A stretch of 64,000 bases of DNA. It comes from Acidobacterium sp049965615 (lineage in GTDB: Bacteria; Acidobacteriota; Terriglobia; Terriglobales; Acidobacteriaceae). The position numbers were made by a program, and so were the translations under genes. Numbering within the stretch: position 1 is the first letter of the stretch; every line of letters starts with the position of its first letter. The notes under the pieces are model-generated. The model worked only from the letters and a program-made list of their open reading frames with translations. It made no database searches and was not told where the DNA came from. The stretch is from positions 18,213 to 82,212 of the forward strand of contig JBMFWD010000009.1 of the NCBI GenBank assembly GCA_049965615.1, given 5' to 3'. Below are positions 56,727 to 64,000 of the stretch, piece after piece.

Positions 56727-56792
56727 TGATCAGATGTGATTTACAAATGATCGTGCATGCACAATTTTAATTGTCTATTGATCGTATGATCA
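56727..56792. promoter_or_regulatory. Cluster of small palindromes upstream of the Oar-like receptor gene
   Basis: Within 66 AT-rich bases lie TGATCA (56727-56732), TGATC (56748), GTGCATGCAC (56753-56762), ACAATT-TT-AATTGT (56761-56774) and TGATC-GTAT-GATCA (56779-56792). Repeated TGATC half-sites suggest an operator for one of the two regulators of the locus. The rest of the 346-base gap holds no recognised gene. Confidence 0.45.
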
Positions 56793-56932
56793 TTTTAGCG
56801 TAGATTGGCGGGTGCTGTAGAAAGCGTGGCAAGTTCCGCAGGGCACACGCAGTAAGAGCAAACAAAGTGCCTACGAACAGCGCTGGACTCGAAGAAGAAG
56901 TTCCAATTTTGAGGTATTTAGGAGAGAACGCA

Positions 56933-59900
56933 ATGATGAGAGGCATCTTCCGGTTCGCAGTGGTCGCGGCGATATTCACGCTGGCCGGTGCAATTACAGG
57001 ATACGCACAGAACGTAACGGGCACATTGACCGGTGTTGTGACGGATACGACGGGGGCGGTGATCCGCGGGGCGAGCGTAGTAGCGACGAACGTGGATACG
57101 GGTGTGAAATCGACAGCGGTGACGGATTCAGCGGGCGTTTACCGAATTGCGTATCTCCCGATTGGGCGTTACACGGAGACGATTACGGCGCAGGGGTTTG
57201 GCGCCAAGCACATACCGGCGTTTGAGATTGAGGCGCTGCAGACGATTAACTTTAACGTGACTTTGTCGGCTGGTGGTGGATCGACGACGGTGAAGGTGTC
57301 TGCGGCGGCTCCGATTTTGAATACGAGCAATGCAACGCTTGGAGGGACGATCACGGCGAATGCGATTCGGAACTTTCCTCTGAACGGGCTGGACTTTTCG
57401 GCGCTGACGCTTTACATCCCGGGATCGGTGAGTACGGCGGGAACCTCGGGTACTACCGTCATTGAGCGAAGCACTTATTTCACAGACACCGTGAATATTG
57501 ACGGCAACCGGGCGCAGGCAAACAACTTTACGCTGGACGGCATAGATATGAATGAGACGTTCAACAACCTCATTTCGTATAGCCCAGCGCCGGCGGCTTT
57601 GGCCGAAGTGAGAGTGGTTACGGCGAATTCACCGCTCGGCTTTGGCAATGTGAATGGCGGTGGAGTGGCGTCGGTTTTGAAGAGCGGGACAAATCATTTT
57701 CATGGTTCGGCCTACGGTTATGTTCAGGATTACCGGATGAATGCGAATTCTTGGAATAACAATCATCAGAGCCCGAAGATTCCGATTAATCCGTATTCGC
57801 AAGCCCAGTTTGGGGGAACGCTGGGTGGCCCGATATTGCGGAATAAGCTGTTCTTCTTTGTGGACTACCTGGGATCGCGTTATCACCGGGGCGGAACCGG
57901 ATCGACGAGCGTATTCACGCAGGCGATGCGCAACGGGGATTTCTCTGCCTTGCTGGCAGGAAGCAATCCGATCCAGTTGTATGACTCGCAGAACAATTTT
58001 GCGCCCTTCGTCGGAGATAAGGGGCTGCCGATTGTGAATCCGGTAGCGAAGTTTCTGTTTGCGCACCCGGATATTTATCCGCTACCGAATGCGACGCCGA
58101 CCGACGGCATAGTCGCGAATAACTACCAGGGTCCAACGCGCAGTTATAACGCGAATAACCAGGGAGACATCAAGATTTCGTGGGACATTAGCAATTCGGA
58201 CAAGGTAACGGCGTTCTATTCGATGTCTACTGCTTATGACGGCTCGACGCCGGTGCTGGCGATTTCGTTTAACGGCCCGAATCTTTATCCTACGAAGCTG
58301 GGCGGGATGAACTGGGTGCATGTGTTTTCGCCGAGCCTGGTGAATTCGCTGCACATTGGATTTACGCGTACGGTTTGGGCGCAGAATTTCTCTACGGATT
58401 CGACAGGATTGTTTGGGAACTCGGGAGACGCGAAGGTCGGCATTCCATTTCCGAACCAGTCCTATGCGGGTTACAGCGGCCAATCGATTGGGGGCGGCAT
58501 CTTCGCGGGTGGCAATCCTGTATTCGGGGGCGGGTTGATCGACAATACCTACAGTTACATGGACGATCTGACATGGCAGCGCGGGAAGCACACGTTCACT
58601 TTTGGCACGCAGTCGTTGCGGTACCAGAATAACTATCCGACAGCGAATAACAATGGGTACCTTGGAATTCTGAATTACAGCGGCGCGTTTACCAGTGATC
58701 CAGCATTGCCGAACGCGGGTGGTTATGGCGGCGCTGATTTTTTGCTGGATTATGTGAGTTCGGCGGCAGCAACGCTTTCGAGCGTCAATGTGGGGCAACG
58801 CCAATGGCGCGCGGCGTTCTATGCCGGCGATGAATACAAGGTTCTGCCGGACCTGACGCTGACTTATGGCTTGCGCTATGAGTATGACGAGCCATGGGTG
58901 GAGCAGAATAACAAGACAGGCAATATCGATCTGGCGACCGGACAAGTTCTGTATGCTCACTCGGTTCCTGTTGGCGCGCCTCCTAACTCAGGTATCTGCA
59001 GCAATCGCGGCTGCTACAACCCTCAGAACGACTTTATGCCTCGTGTTGGTTTTGCCTACCAGGTGAACGATCGCTTTGTGATTCGGGGCGGATATGGGGC
59101 AACAAGCTTCTTTGAAGGGAACTCTTCGAACCAGCGGCTGACTTCGATCACCCCATTCATCCAGGCGGTGAATGTGTCTACGGTTGCTCCTTCCCCAGGC
59201 AATCCTGGGACGCCGCGCACTGCCGAGGATGGATTTACCGGAGGCGGAGTGAGTTACGGCGGCACGTTCAACGTGTACCCGAAAAATATTAAGCCGGCTT
59301 ACGTGCAGGAGTGGAACCTGACGGCCGAATATGCGTTGAATCGTGCCACATCCTTGCAGGTGAGCTATCTGGGCGAGCAAGGTCAACACATCGAGGATTA
59401 CGGCAACGTGAACCAGTGGAAGATCAATGGTGACCCAACCTCGGCTCCTTATTACAACAATCAGTATCTTGGCATAAATGCGAATCCGGCTACCAGCATC
59501 GGCTCCAATTCGTTGCTGATTACGGAGTCGCGCGCGGCGATGAACTATCAGGCTTTGCAGGCAGTGTTGCGGCAGCGTCTCTATCGCGGTCTGGAGTTCA
59601 CGGTTAATTACACCTATGGAAAGTCATTGACGAACAGCCTGGGGAACTATGCGCTGAACGTCAATGGTTATAGCGGCGCTTTCCAAAATTACTATGACAG
59701 CGCGGCAGACTGGGGTCCCGCTGGTTATGACGTTCGTCACAGCCTGAACTGGCACATGGTGTACGCGCTACCCATTGGCAGGGGCCGGCAGTATCTTTCG
59801 CACGTGAATCGTGTTCTGGATGAGGCTGTGGGCGGCTGGAGTTTCTCGGCGGCGGGTGTCTCGTATACGGGATTTCCTGAGACGCTGAGCGGAAACAACA

Positions 59901-60313
59901 ACAACTCGCAGAGCTTCGGGGTTTCCCGTCCGAACCAGTATCGCAAGATCAAGGTGGTAAACCGGAGTCTGAATCACTGGTTCGGAACGGATCCTTCCGC
60001 ATCGCCGTGTACCCAGGCTGGTAACGACAACGGGACATGCGCCTATGGAAACCCGGCGGTGAATACGTTTGGAACCGCAGGTAATGGCACGGAACGCGGG
60101 CCTGGCTTCCTGAACGTGGACATGTCGGCATTCAAGGACTTCCATACCTTTGGGGATCAGTCGCTGCGATTCCAGTTTGATGCTTTCAATGCGCTGAATA
60201 TCGTGAGCTACGGTAACCCAGATACGAACATCAACGACAGCACTTTTGGGCTGATCTCGGGTGTTCGCTCTCAGGAGCGGCATCTACAGTTCTCATTGCA
60301 TTACCAGTTCTGA
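56933..60313 (+). CDS. Oar-like TonB-dependent receptor with carboxypeptidase-regulatory domain
   Basis: 1126 residues. Signal peptide (VVAAIFTLAGAITGYAQ), regulatory-like beta-sandwich (VTGTLTGVVTDTTGAVIRGA, about 28-110), plug domain with FTLDGIDMNETFNN (about 130-250), then a long barrel ending RSQERHLQFSLHYQF with a terminal Phe. Start ATG 56933 follows AGGAGA; the frame opens 22 codons earlier at GTG. Located between a sugar porter and the CutC/DeoR/SIS genes, it is a candidate outer-membrane receptor for the glycan or amino sugar used by this locus. Confidence 0.87.
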   Translation: MMRGIFRFAVVAAIFTLAGAITGYAQNVTGTLTGVVTDTTGAVIRGASVVATNVDTGVKSTAVTDSAGVYRIAYLPIGRYTETITAQGFGAKHIPAFEIEALQTINFNVTLSAGGGSTTVKVSAAAPILNTSNATLGGTITANAIRNFPLNGLDFSALTLYIPGSVSTAGTSGTTVIERSTYFTDTVNIDGNRAQANNFTLDGIDMNETFNNLISYSPAPAALAEVRVVTANSPLGFGNVNGGGVASVLKSGTNHFHGSAYGYVQDYRMNANSWNNNHQSPKIPINPYSQAQFGGTLGGPILRNKLFFFVDYLGSRYHRGGTGSTSVFTQAMRNGDFSALLAGSNPIQLYDSQNNFAPFVGDKGLPIVNPVAKFLFAHPDIYPLPNATPTDGIVANNYQGPTRSYNANNQGDIKISWDISNSDKVTAFYSMSTAYDGSTPVLAISFNGPNLYPTKLGGMNWVHVFSPSLVNSLHIGFTRTVWAQNFSTDSTGLFGNSGDAKVGIPFPNQSYAGYSGQSIGGGIFAGGNPVFGGGLIDNTYSYMDDLTWQRGKHTFTFGTQSLRYQNNYPTANNNGYLGILNYSGAFTSDPALPNAGGYGGADFLLDYVSSAAATLSSVNVGQRQWRAAFYAGDEYKVLPDLTLTYGLRYEYDEPWVEQNNKTGNIDLATGQVLYAHSVPVGAPPNSGICSNRGCYNPQNDFMPRVGFAYQVNDRFVIRGGYGATSFFEGNSSNQRLTSITPFIQAVNVSTVAPSPGNPGTPRTAEDGFTGGGVSYGGTFNVYPKNIKPAYVQEWNLTAEYALNRATSLQVSYLGEQGQHIEDYGNVNQWKINGDPTSAPYYNNQYLGINANPATSIGSNSLLITESRAAMNYQALQAVLRQRLYRGLEFTVNYTYGKSLTNSLGNYALNVNGYSGAFQNYYDSAADWGPAGYDVRHSLNWHMVYALPIGRGRQYLSHVNRVLDEAVGGWSFSAAGVSYTGFPETLSGNNNNSQSFGVSRPNQYRKIKVVNRSLNHWFGTDPSASPCTQAGNDNGTCAYGNPAVNTFGTAGNGTERGPGFLNVDMSAFKDFHTFGDQSLRFQFDAFNALNIVSYGNPDTNINDSTFGLISGVRSQERHLQFSLHYQF

Positions 60314-60476
60314 TGGAGTGAGGGAGTACGCGGGCCGAGTGACAGTCGGCCCGCATTTTCGATGAGGTTGCAATTCGGTAAAGTGGTAGCTGCAGTTGCG
60401 ATACGTGTGTTTTATTCAGGTAGTCTCTGGAGTCGGGCGCCATCGGCGCAAGAGCAAGGTGAATGGGTGCGATGGA

Positions 60477-61253
60477 ATGGCGGTTCTGGAAGTTTGTGTT
60501 GAGACAGTGGCGTCCGCGATAGCCGCACAACGAGGAGGAGCCGCTCGCATTGAATTGTGCTCGGACCTTTTGGAAGGTGGAGTGACGCCGGGGCCGGGAT
60601 TGCTGTCGGTGATTCGTTCACGGTTGGCGATTGATATTTACGTAATGATTCGTCCCCGGGCCGGGGATTTTATCTATTCGAACGATGAATTTGAAGTGAT
60701 GCGGCGGGAGATGGATGAGGCGCGGCGGCTAGGGGCAAATGGATTTGTGTTGGGCATATTGACCGGGCGTGGCGGGGTGGATGTGGAGCGCACCCGTGAG
60801 TTGGTAGAGCTCGCTGCTCCGCTGCCGGTAACCTTCCACCGAGCGATTGATATGACGCCCGATCCGCTGGCGGCGCTGGAAGAGGTGATTGCGACGGGGG
60901 CGCGGCGGGTGCTGAGCTCTGGCGGAGCGCAGAATGTGTTAAACGGCTGTGACGTGCTGGGGAAGATGCGTGCGGCGGCGGGAGATCGCATTGCGGTGAT
61001 GGCGGGCGGCGGCGTGACGCTCAGGACATTGCGGCAGGTTCTGGTTTCGACCGGCATCCGCGAGTATCATGCCAGCTTGCGCAAGGCACAGCCGAGTCCG
61101 GCGGGTTTTCACAAGCAGGGAATCGCGATGGGAGAACGTCGCGAGCAGGAGTATTTGCGATACACAACGCATGAGGAAGATGTGCGGGCGGTGGCGAAGC
61201 TGCTGGAGTCGATTGCGGACGGGCAGCCAGCTTTCAGCGCGCAACAGAGTTAA
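60477..61253 (+). CDS. CutC-family protein
   Basis: 258 residues, TIM barrel. LEVCVETVASAIAAQRGGAARIELCSDLLEGGVTPG (spread over residues 3-39), MIRPRAGDFIYS, LGILTGRGGVDVERT, PVTFHRAIDM and LSSGGAQNVL are the family landmarks. CutC was named from copper phenotypes in E. coli, but a direct copper role is disputed, and homologues in sugar loci of Bacteroidetes and Acidobacteria suggest a metabolic enzyme. ATG 60477 matches the family N-terminus; earlier codons give a basic extension. It lies between the receptor and the DeoR-type regulator. Confidence 0.88.
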   Translation: MAVLEVCVETVASAIAAQRGGAARIELCSDLLEGGVTPGPGLLSVIRSRLAIDIYVMIRPRAGDFIYSNDEFEVMRREMDEARRLGANGFVLGILTGRGGVDVERTRELVELAAPLPVTFHRAIDMTPDPLAALEEVIATGARRVLSSGGAQNVLNGCDVLGKMRAAAGDRIAVMAGGGVTLRTLRQVLVSTGIREYHASLRKAQPSPAGFHKQGIAMGERREQEYLRYTTHEEDVRAVAKLLESIADGQPAFSAQQS

Positions 61254-61288
61254 TTGAAATTGCCTGGAATTTGACGGAGCGCATCCTG

Positions 61289-62074
61289 ATGTCAGCAAGA
61301 ACCGACAAAAGAGCGAATCAGATTCTTCACGCCGTGCTTCACAACGGGACGACGTCGGTGGACGAGCTGGTGCGGTTGACCGGAGCTTCTCCGGCGAGTG
61401 TTCGGCGGGACCTGACTCGCCTGGAAGAGCGGGGACTGGTGCGGCGCACGCATGGGGGCGCAAAGCTTGCGGGACAGGCGCAGTATCAGCCGTTTCGGTT
61501 TGACTCGTCGTTCCAGGAGCGCGAAAGCCGGTTTGCGGAGGAGAAGCGCCGGATCGGTATTGCGGCGGCGGAATTGATCCAGGAGCGCGAGACGATCGGC
61601 ATTACGGCGGGAACCACGACGACGCAGGTGGCTCGCTGCATTCGGCATCGTTCGGGGATACAGGTGGTGACCAATGCGGTGAATATCGGGATGGAACTGA
61701 GCAATCAGCCCAGGCTGACTGTGACACTGGTGGGTGGTACGATGCGATGGGCCGGTGCTTTTTCGCTGACGGGTCCACTGACGCTGGAAGCGGTGAGCGG
61801 AATTTTTCTGGACAAAGTTTTCATTGGAGCTACGGGCATCGATCCGGTGCACGGGGCGACGGCGATTGAGTCCGATGAGGCGGCTGTATTTCGAGCGTTC
61901 ACGCGGCAGTCGAAGCAGACGATTATTGTGGCGGACTCGAGCAAGATTGGGATGGTGAGTCCCGCGCTGATATGTTCGAGCCAGCAAATACACAAGGTGA
62001 TTACGGACCAGGGCATTGATTCGGCGATGGTGGATGCCTTTGACGCCGCGGGTGTGGAAGTTGTGGTTGTGTAA
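61289..62074 (+). CDS. DeoR/GlpR-type transcription regulator
   Basis: 261 residues. DeoR-type HTH (TSVDELVRLTGASPASVRRD and LEERGLVRRTHGGA, the family signature) followed by the DeoRC sensor domain with the sugar-phosphate pocket motifs GITAGTTTTQVARC, TLVGGTMRW, DKVFIGATGID and VADSSKIG. These regulators sense phosphorylated sugars. ATG 61289 has CGGAG in front; a TTG six codons earlier is in frame. The next gene, a SIS-domain enzyme, is 82 bases downstream and a likely target. Confidence 0.9.
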   Translation: MSARTDKRANQILHAVLHNGTTSVDELVRLTGASPASVRRDLTRLEERGLVRRTHGGAKLAGQAQYQPFRFDSSFQERESRFAEEKRRIGIAAAELIQERETIGITAGTTTTQVARCIRHRSGIQVVTNAVNIGMELSNQPRLTVTLVGGTMRWAGAFSLTGPLTLEAVSGIFLDKVFIGATGIDPVHGATAIESDEAAVFRAFTRQSKQTIIVADSSKIGMVSPALICSSQQIHKVITDQGIDSAMVDAFDAAGVEVVVV

Positions 62075-62156
62075 CTGGCGGGCTGCGTGGCTGGGCGATG
62101 GTTGTCCCGAGGTTGCTGCACGATGTTTGCGTTGATAGATGGGAGAGTAGGGAACC

Positions 62157-63281
62157 TTGCATACTGATCGCAATTTTGAGCATGCGATGCTGAAGGAGAT
62201 TTTCGAGCAGCCGGAGGCGCTGGCGGCGACACTGAAACATGCGGTGAGCGACGGGAACCTGGCGGTGGAGACGTTCCGTGGGGCGACGGAGGCCCTGCGG
62301 GGGCGCGAACGGCTGGTAATTGCCGCGAGCGGGTCGAGCCGCTATGCGGGACTTGCGGCGGAGATCATGCTGGAGGATTTGGCGGGGCTGGTTGTGGATG
62401 TGGAGTATGCGAGCGAGTACTGCTACCGGACGACGCATACGCTGCAGGACCCTTGCGTGCTGGTGATTTCTCAATCGGGAGAGACGGCGGATACACTTGC
62501 GGCGCTGCGGGAGGCGAAGGCTCGGGGATTAGCAACCGTGGCGATTACGAATCGGTCGGATTCGACGATGGCGCGGACGGCGGATGCGTCGCTGCCGACG
62601 TGGGCTGGCAAGGAAATCGCGGTTCCGGCGACGAAGAGCTTTACCACGCAACTGGCTACGCTGTATCTGCTGACGCTGGCGCTTGCTCGGTCACGCGGGC
62701 GGATGACTCCGCAGACTGTGAGTACGCGATGCGCGCAGTTTGAGGGGATTATTTCGGGGATGGAGAAGAACCTGCCGGGTTGGAGCGAGCAGGGGCGGCA
62801 ACTGGCGGAAGTATTTTGCGATGCGAATGCGCTGCTGTACCTGGGACGGGGGATTCATTATGCGATTGCCAGGGAAGGCGCGCTGAAGCTGAAGGAGTCA
62901 GCGTATCTGCAGGCAGAGGGGCTCCCGACCGGGGAGCTGAAACATGGACCTAATGCGCTGGTTGGCCCGGATGCACCGGTCGTGATTCTAGCGACGGTTG
63001 ATCGCGATGATCCGGACTCGGTGCTGCGGTATGAGAAGACGCTGCAGCTGATGCGTGATCTTTTGCCGCAGAAACCGCAGATGATTGCGATTGGGACTGA
63101 AGGGGATGATGAGCTTGGGCGGATTACGCCACACGTGATACATGTGCCGGCGGCGAGTGAGTATTTGTTGCCGATTCTGGAAGTGGTGCCGCTGCAGCTG
63201 ATGGCCTATTACAGTGCGGTGCAGCGCGGGATTGACGTGGACAGGCCGCGCAACCTGGTGAAGGCGGTGGTGGAGGAGTAG
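62157..63281 (+). CDS. GlmS-like SIS-domain protein (glucosamine-6-phosphate deaminase/isomerase type)
   Basis: 374 residues, two SIS domains and no glutamine amidotransferase domain. ASGSSRYAGLAAEIMLEDLA, ISQSGETADTLAALREAK in the first; LGRGIHYAIAREGALKLKES and EGLPTGELKHGPNALVGP (the GlmS-type catalytic block) in the second. This architecture is that of NagB-II/AgaS-type deaminases which turn GlcN-6-P or GalN-6-P into ketose phosphate and ammonia. The start is TTG 62157 after AGGGA; ATG 62187 is possible. Its neighbours (DeoR regulator, permease, receptor) support amino-sugar use. Confidence 0.85.
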   Translation: MHTDRNFEHAMLKEIFEQPEALAATLKHAVSDGNLAVETFRGATEALRGRERLVIAASGSSRYAGLAAEIMLEDLAGLVVDVEYASEYCYRTTHTLQDPCVLVISQSGETADTLAALREAKARGLATVAITNRSDSTMARTADASLPTWAGKEIAVPATKSFTTQLATLYLLTLALARSRGRMTPQTVSTRCAQFEGIISGMEKNLPGWSEQGRQLAEVFCDANALLYLGRGIHYAIAREGALKLKESAYLQAEGLPTGELKHGPNALVGPDAPVVILATVDRDDPDSVLRYEKTLQLMRDLLPQKPQMIAIGTEGDDELGRITPHVIHVPAASEYLLPILEVVPLQLMAYYSAVQRGIDVDRPRNLVKAVVEE

Positions 63282-63411
63282 CCGGGAGGTTCGGCGGTGT
63301 TGCGCGTCACAGACAGAGCTGTCTCGCGGGGTTGAGGGATATGGTCAGCGTCCGGGAAAGTCTTTCGACTTTGGTGGGATGTCCCCACGGTGGAATTGCG
63401 TGTTGAAGGAC
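63282..63411. other. Gap between the SIS-domain gene and the IS element
   Basis: 130 bases without gene or clear terminator; AAAGTCTTTCGACTTT (63358-63373) and GTCCCCACGGTGGAATT form weak hairpins that may end the SIS-domain transcript. Confidence 0.35.
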
Positions 63412-63436
63412 TGAGCTGGATTCGGAAATTCGGACA
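63412..63436 (+). repeat. Candidate left terminal inverted repeat of the IS3-family element
   Basis: 25 bases starting TGAGCTGGATT and ending ATTCGGACA, like the TG...GGACA ends of IS3-type elements. The right copy lies outside the window. Confidence 0.55.
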
Positions 63437-63498
63437 GCGGGATAAGTGGAAGGGTTGTTCCCTGACGGCCATTAAGATGGCAGGAAAGAAGAGCAACG

Positions 63499-63807
63499 AT
63501 GACACGACGTCCACGCCGGAATCACACAGCAGGCTTTAAAGCGAAAGTGGCCCTGGCCGCACTGAAAGGGGACAAGACCCTGGCCGAACTGGCGCAACAG
63601 TTCGATGTTCACCCCAACCAGATCACGGACTGGAAGGCACGGCTTGCGGAAGGTGCGGCTGGTGTCTTCGGGGAGGACAAGGCCGAGCATCAGCAGGCCA
63701 GGGTGGATGTGACCCGGATGCAGGCCAGGATCGGCGAACTGACGCTGGAGAATGATTTTTTAGAGTCTGCGCTCACCAAAGCGGGCCTGTTGAGCGCAAA
63801 GCGATGA
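63499..63807 (+). CDS. IS3-family transposase OrfA
   Basis: 102 residues. HTH_Tnp_1-type helix-turn-helix: FKAKVALAALKGDKTLAELA, QFDVHPNQITDWK, followed by a leucine-zipper-like helix (about 70-98, MQARIGELTLENDFLESAL). OrfA binds the ends of the element. Its stop overlaps the orfB start by four bases (ATGA), and orfB is in the -1 frame, as in IS3 elements where a frameshift makes the OrfAB transposase. No A-AAA-AAG slippery run was seen near the overlap. Confidence 0.93.
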   Translation: MTRRPRRNHTAGFKAKVALAALKGDKTLAELAQQFDVHPNQITDWKARLAEGAAGVFGEDKAEHQQARVDVTRMQARIGELTLENDFLESALTKAGLLSAKR

Positions 63808-64000
63808 TTGTCCCGAATCACAAGCTACCCATTTCGAGGCAGGTGGAGTTGCTCCAGATCAGCCGCTCCTCGATTTACTATAAGCTGCGCCCGATCTCCG
63901 ACGCGGACCTGATGCTGATGCGGCGCATCGATGAGCTGCACATGAACTATCCGTTTGCCGGCAGCCGCATGTTACGCGACATGCTCAGTCAGCAGGGTAT
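63804..64000 (+). CDS. IS3-family transposase OrfB, 5' part (continues beyond the window)
   Basis: 65 residues visible: an HTH_21-type start LLQISRSSIYYKLRPISDAD, then MRRIDELHMNYPFAGSRMLR, the region before the integrase core. The DDE residues lie beyond the window end. Confidence 0.88.
   Translation, partial: MIVPNHKLPISRQVELLQISRSSIYYKLRPISDADLMLMRRIDELHMNYPFAGSRMLRDMLSQQG

Larger units (their letters stand above)
63412..64000 (+). mobile_element. IS3-family insertion sequence, left part
   Basis: Begins at a terminal-repeat-like end (63412-63436) that starts with TG and closes with GGACA, and carries orfA and the first part of orfB. Cut by the window edge, so the right end and the target duplication are not visible. 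Confidence 0.8.

Noticed and set aside
63770..63807. Programmed frameshift site in the IS3-family orfA/orfB junction
   Set aside because: The overlap contains GCAAAGCGATGA but no A-AAA-AAG type slippery run, so only the ATGA coupling is supported.
1..64000. CRISPR array, prophage, rRNA or tRNA genes
   Set aside because: I found no regular spaced repeats, phage structural genes or recognisable RNA genes; reading by eye could miss a divergent tRNA.

Overview
The window looks like a chromosomal segment of an Acidobacteriaceae/Terriglobia-type acidobacterium. The pointers are high GC, two very long Oar-like TonB-dependent receptors with an N-terminal carboxypeptidase-regulatory domain, a DUF5666 protein, a hopanoid gene of HpnJ type, a secretin ending in a cohesin domain, TreY/TreZ trehalose genes, and stem-TAAA-stem palindromes. 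This assignment is an inference from gene content; no rRNA or tRNA gene was seen in the window.

Layout. (1) 1-4.0 kb: assimilatory sulfur genes. A siroheme-dependent sulfite/nitrite reductase and a siroheme synthase sit on the minus strand, convergent with a TauE/SafE exporter and its DUF1634 partner. The reductase is preceded by a predicted leaderless 22-codon ORF with four clustered cysteine codons and a terminator-like hairpin: a candidate cysteine-responsive attenuator. (2) 4-8.4 kb: DUF5666 protein plus Oar-like receptor. (3) 8.6-13.2 kb: FucP-type sugar permease, HutH and a PLP group II decarboxylase. (4) 13.1-19.2 kb, minus strand: two half-size EamA proteins, HpnJ, and a TolC/TPR/HlyD set with no pump. 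(5) 19.3-28 kb: QueF, a carotenoid/hopene-type glycosyltransferase, a secreted OB-fold-like protein, a palindrome-rich intergenic island, SmpB, secretin-cohesin fusion plus two pseudopilins, EngB. (6) 28-40.3 kb: mostly housekeeping genes (DUF71 ATPase, hydroxybutyryl-CoA dehydrogenase, PepA, PstS, BI-1 family, AqpZ, DJ-1/PfpI, TlpA-like, second glycosyltransferase), then two tandem PTPS paralogues with FolE, and TruB. (7) 40.3-47.4 kb: the tesA/ybbA/ybbP arrangement, a GH20 hexosaminidase and an orphan CheY/CheX pair. (8) 47.4-52.2 kb: TreY and TreZ. (9) 52.4-63.3 kb: an Ig-like surface protein, then an apparent amino-sugar or sugar locus: IclR-HTH/periplasmic-binding regulator, sugar porter, Oar-like receptor, CutC, DeoR-type regulator, GlmS-like SIS protein. 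(10) 63.4 kb to the end: left part of an IS3-family element, cut by the window edge.

Working together: the reductase, siroheme synthase and exporter handle sulfite; the 53-63 kb locus can be read as outer-membrane uptake, inner-membrane uptake, isomerisation/deamination and two regulators for a sugar or amino sugar, with the hexosaminidase at 44 kb as a possible supplier. Several genes have a TATAAT-like -10 box only 5-7 nt before the start codon and no Shine-Dalgarno, which suggests that leaderless mRNAs are common in this genome.
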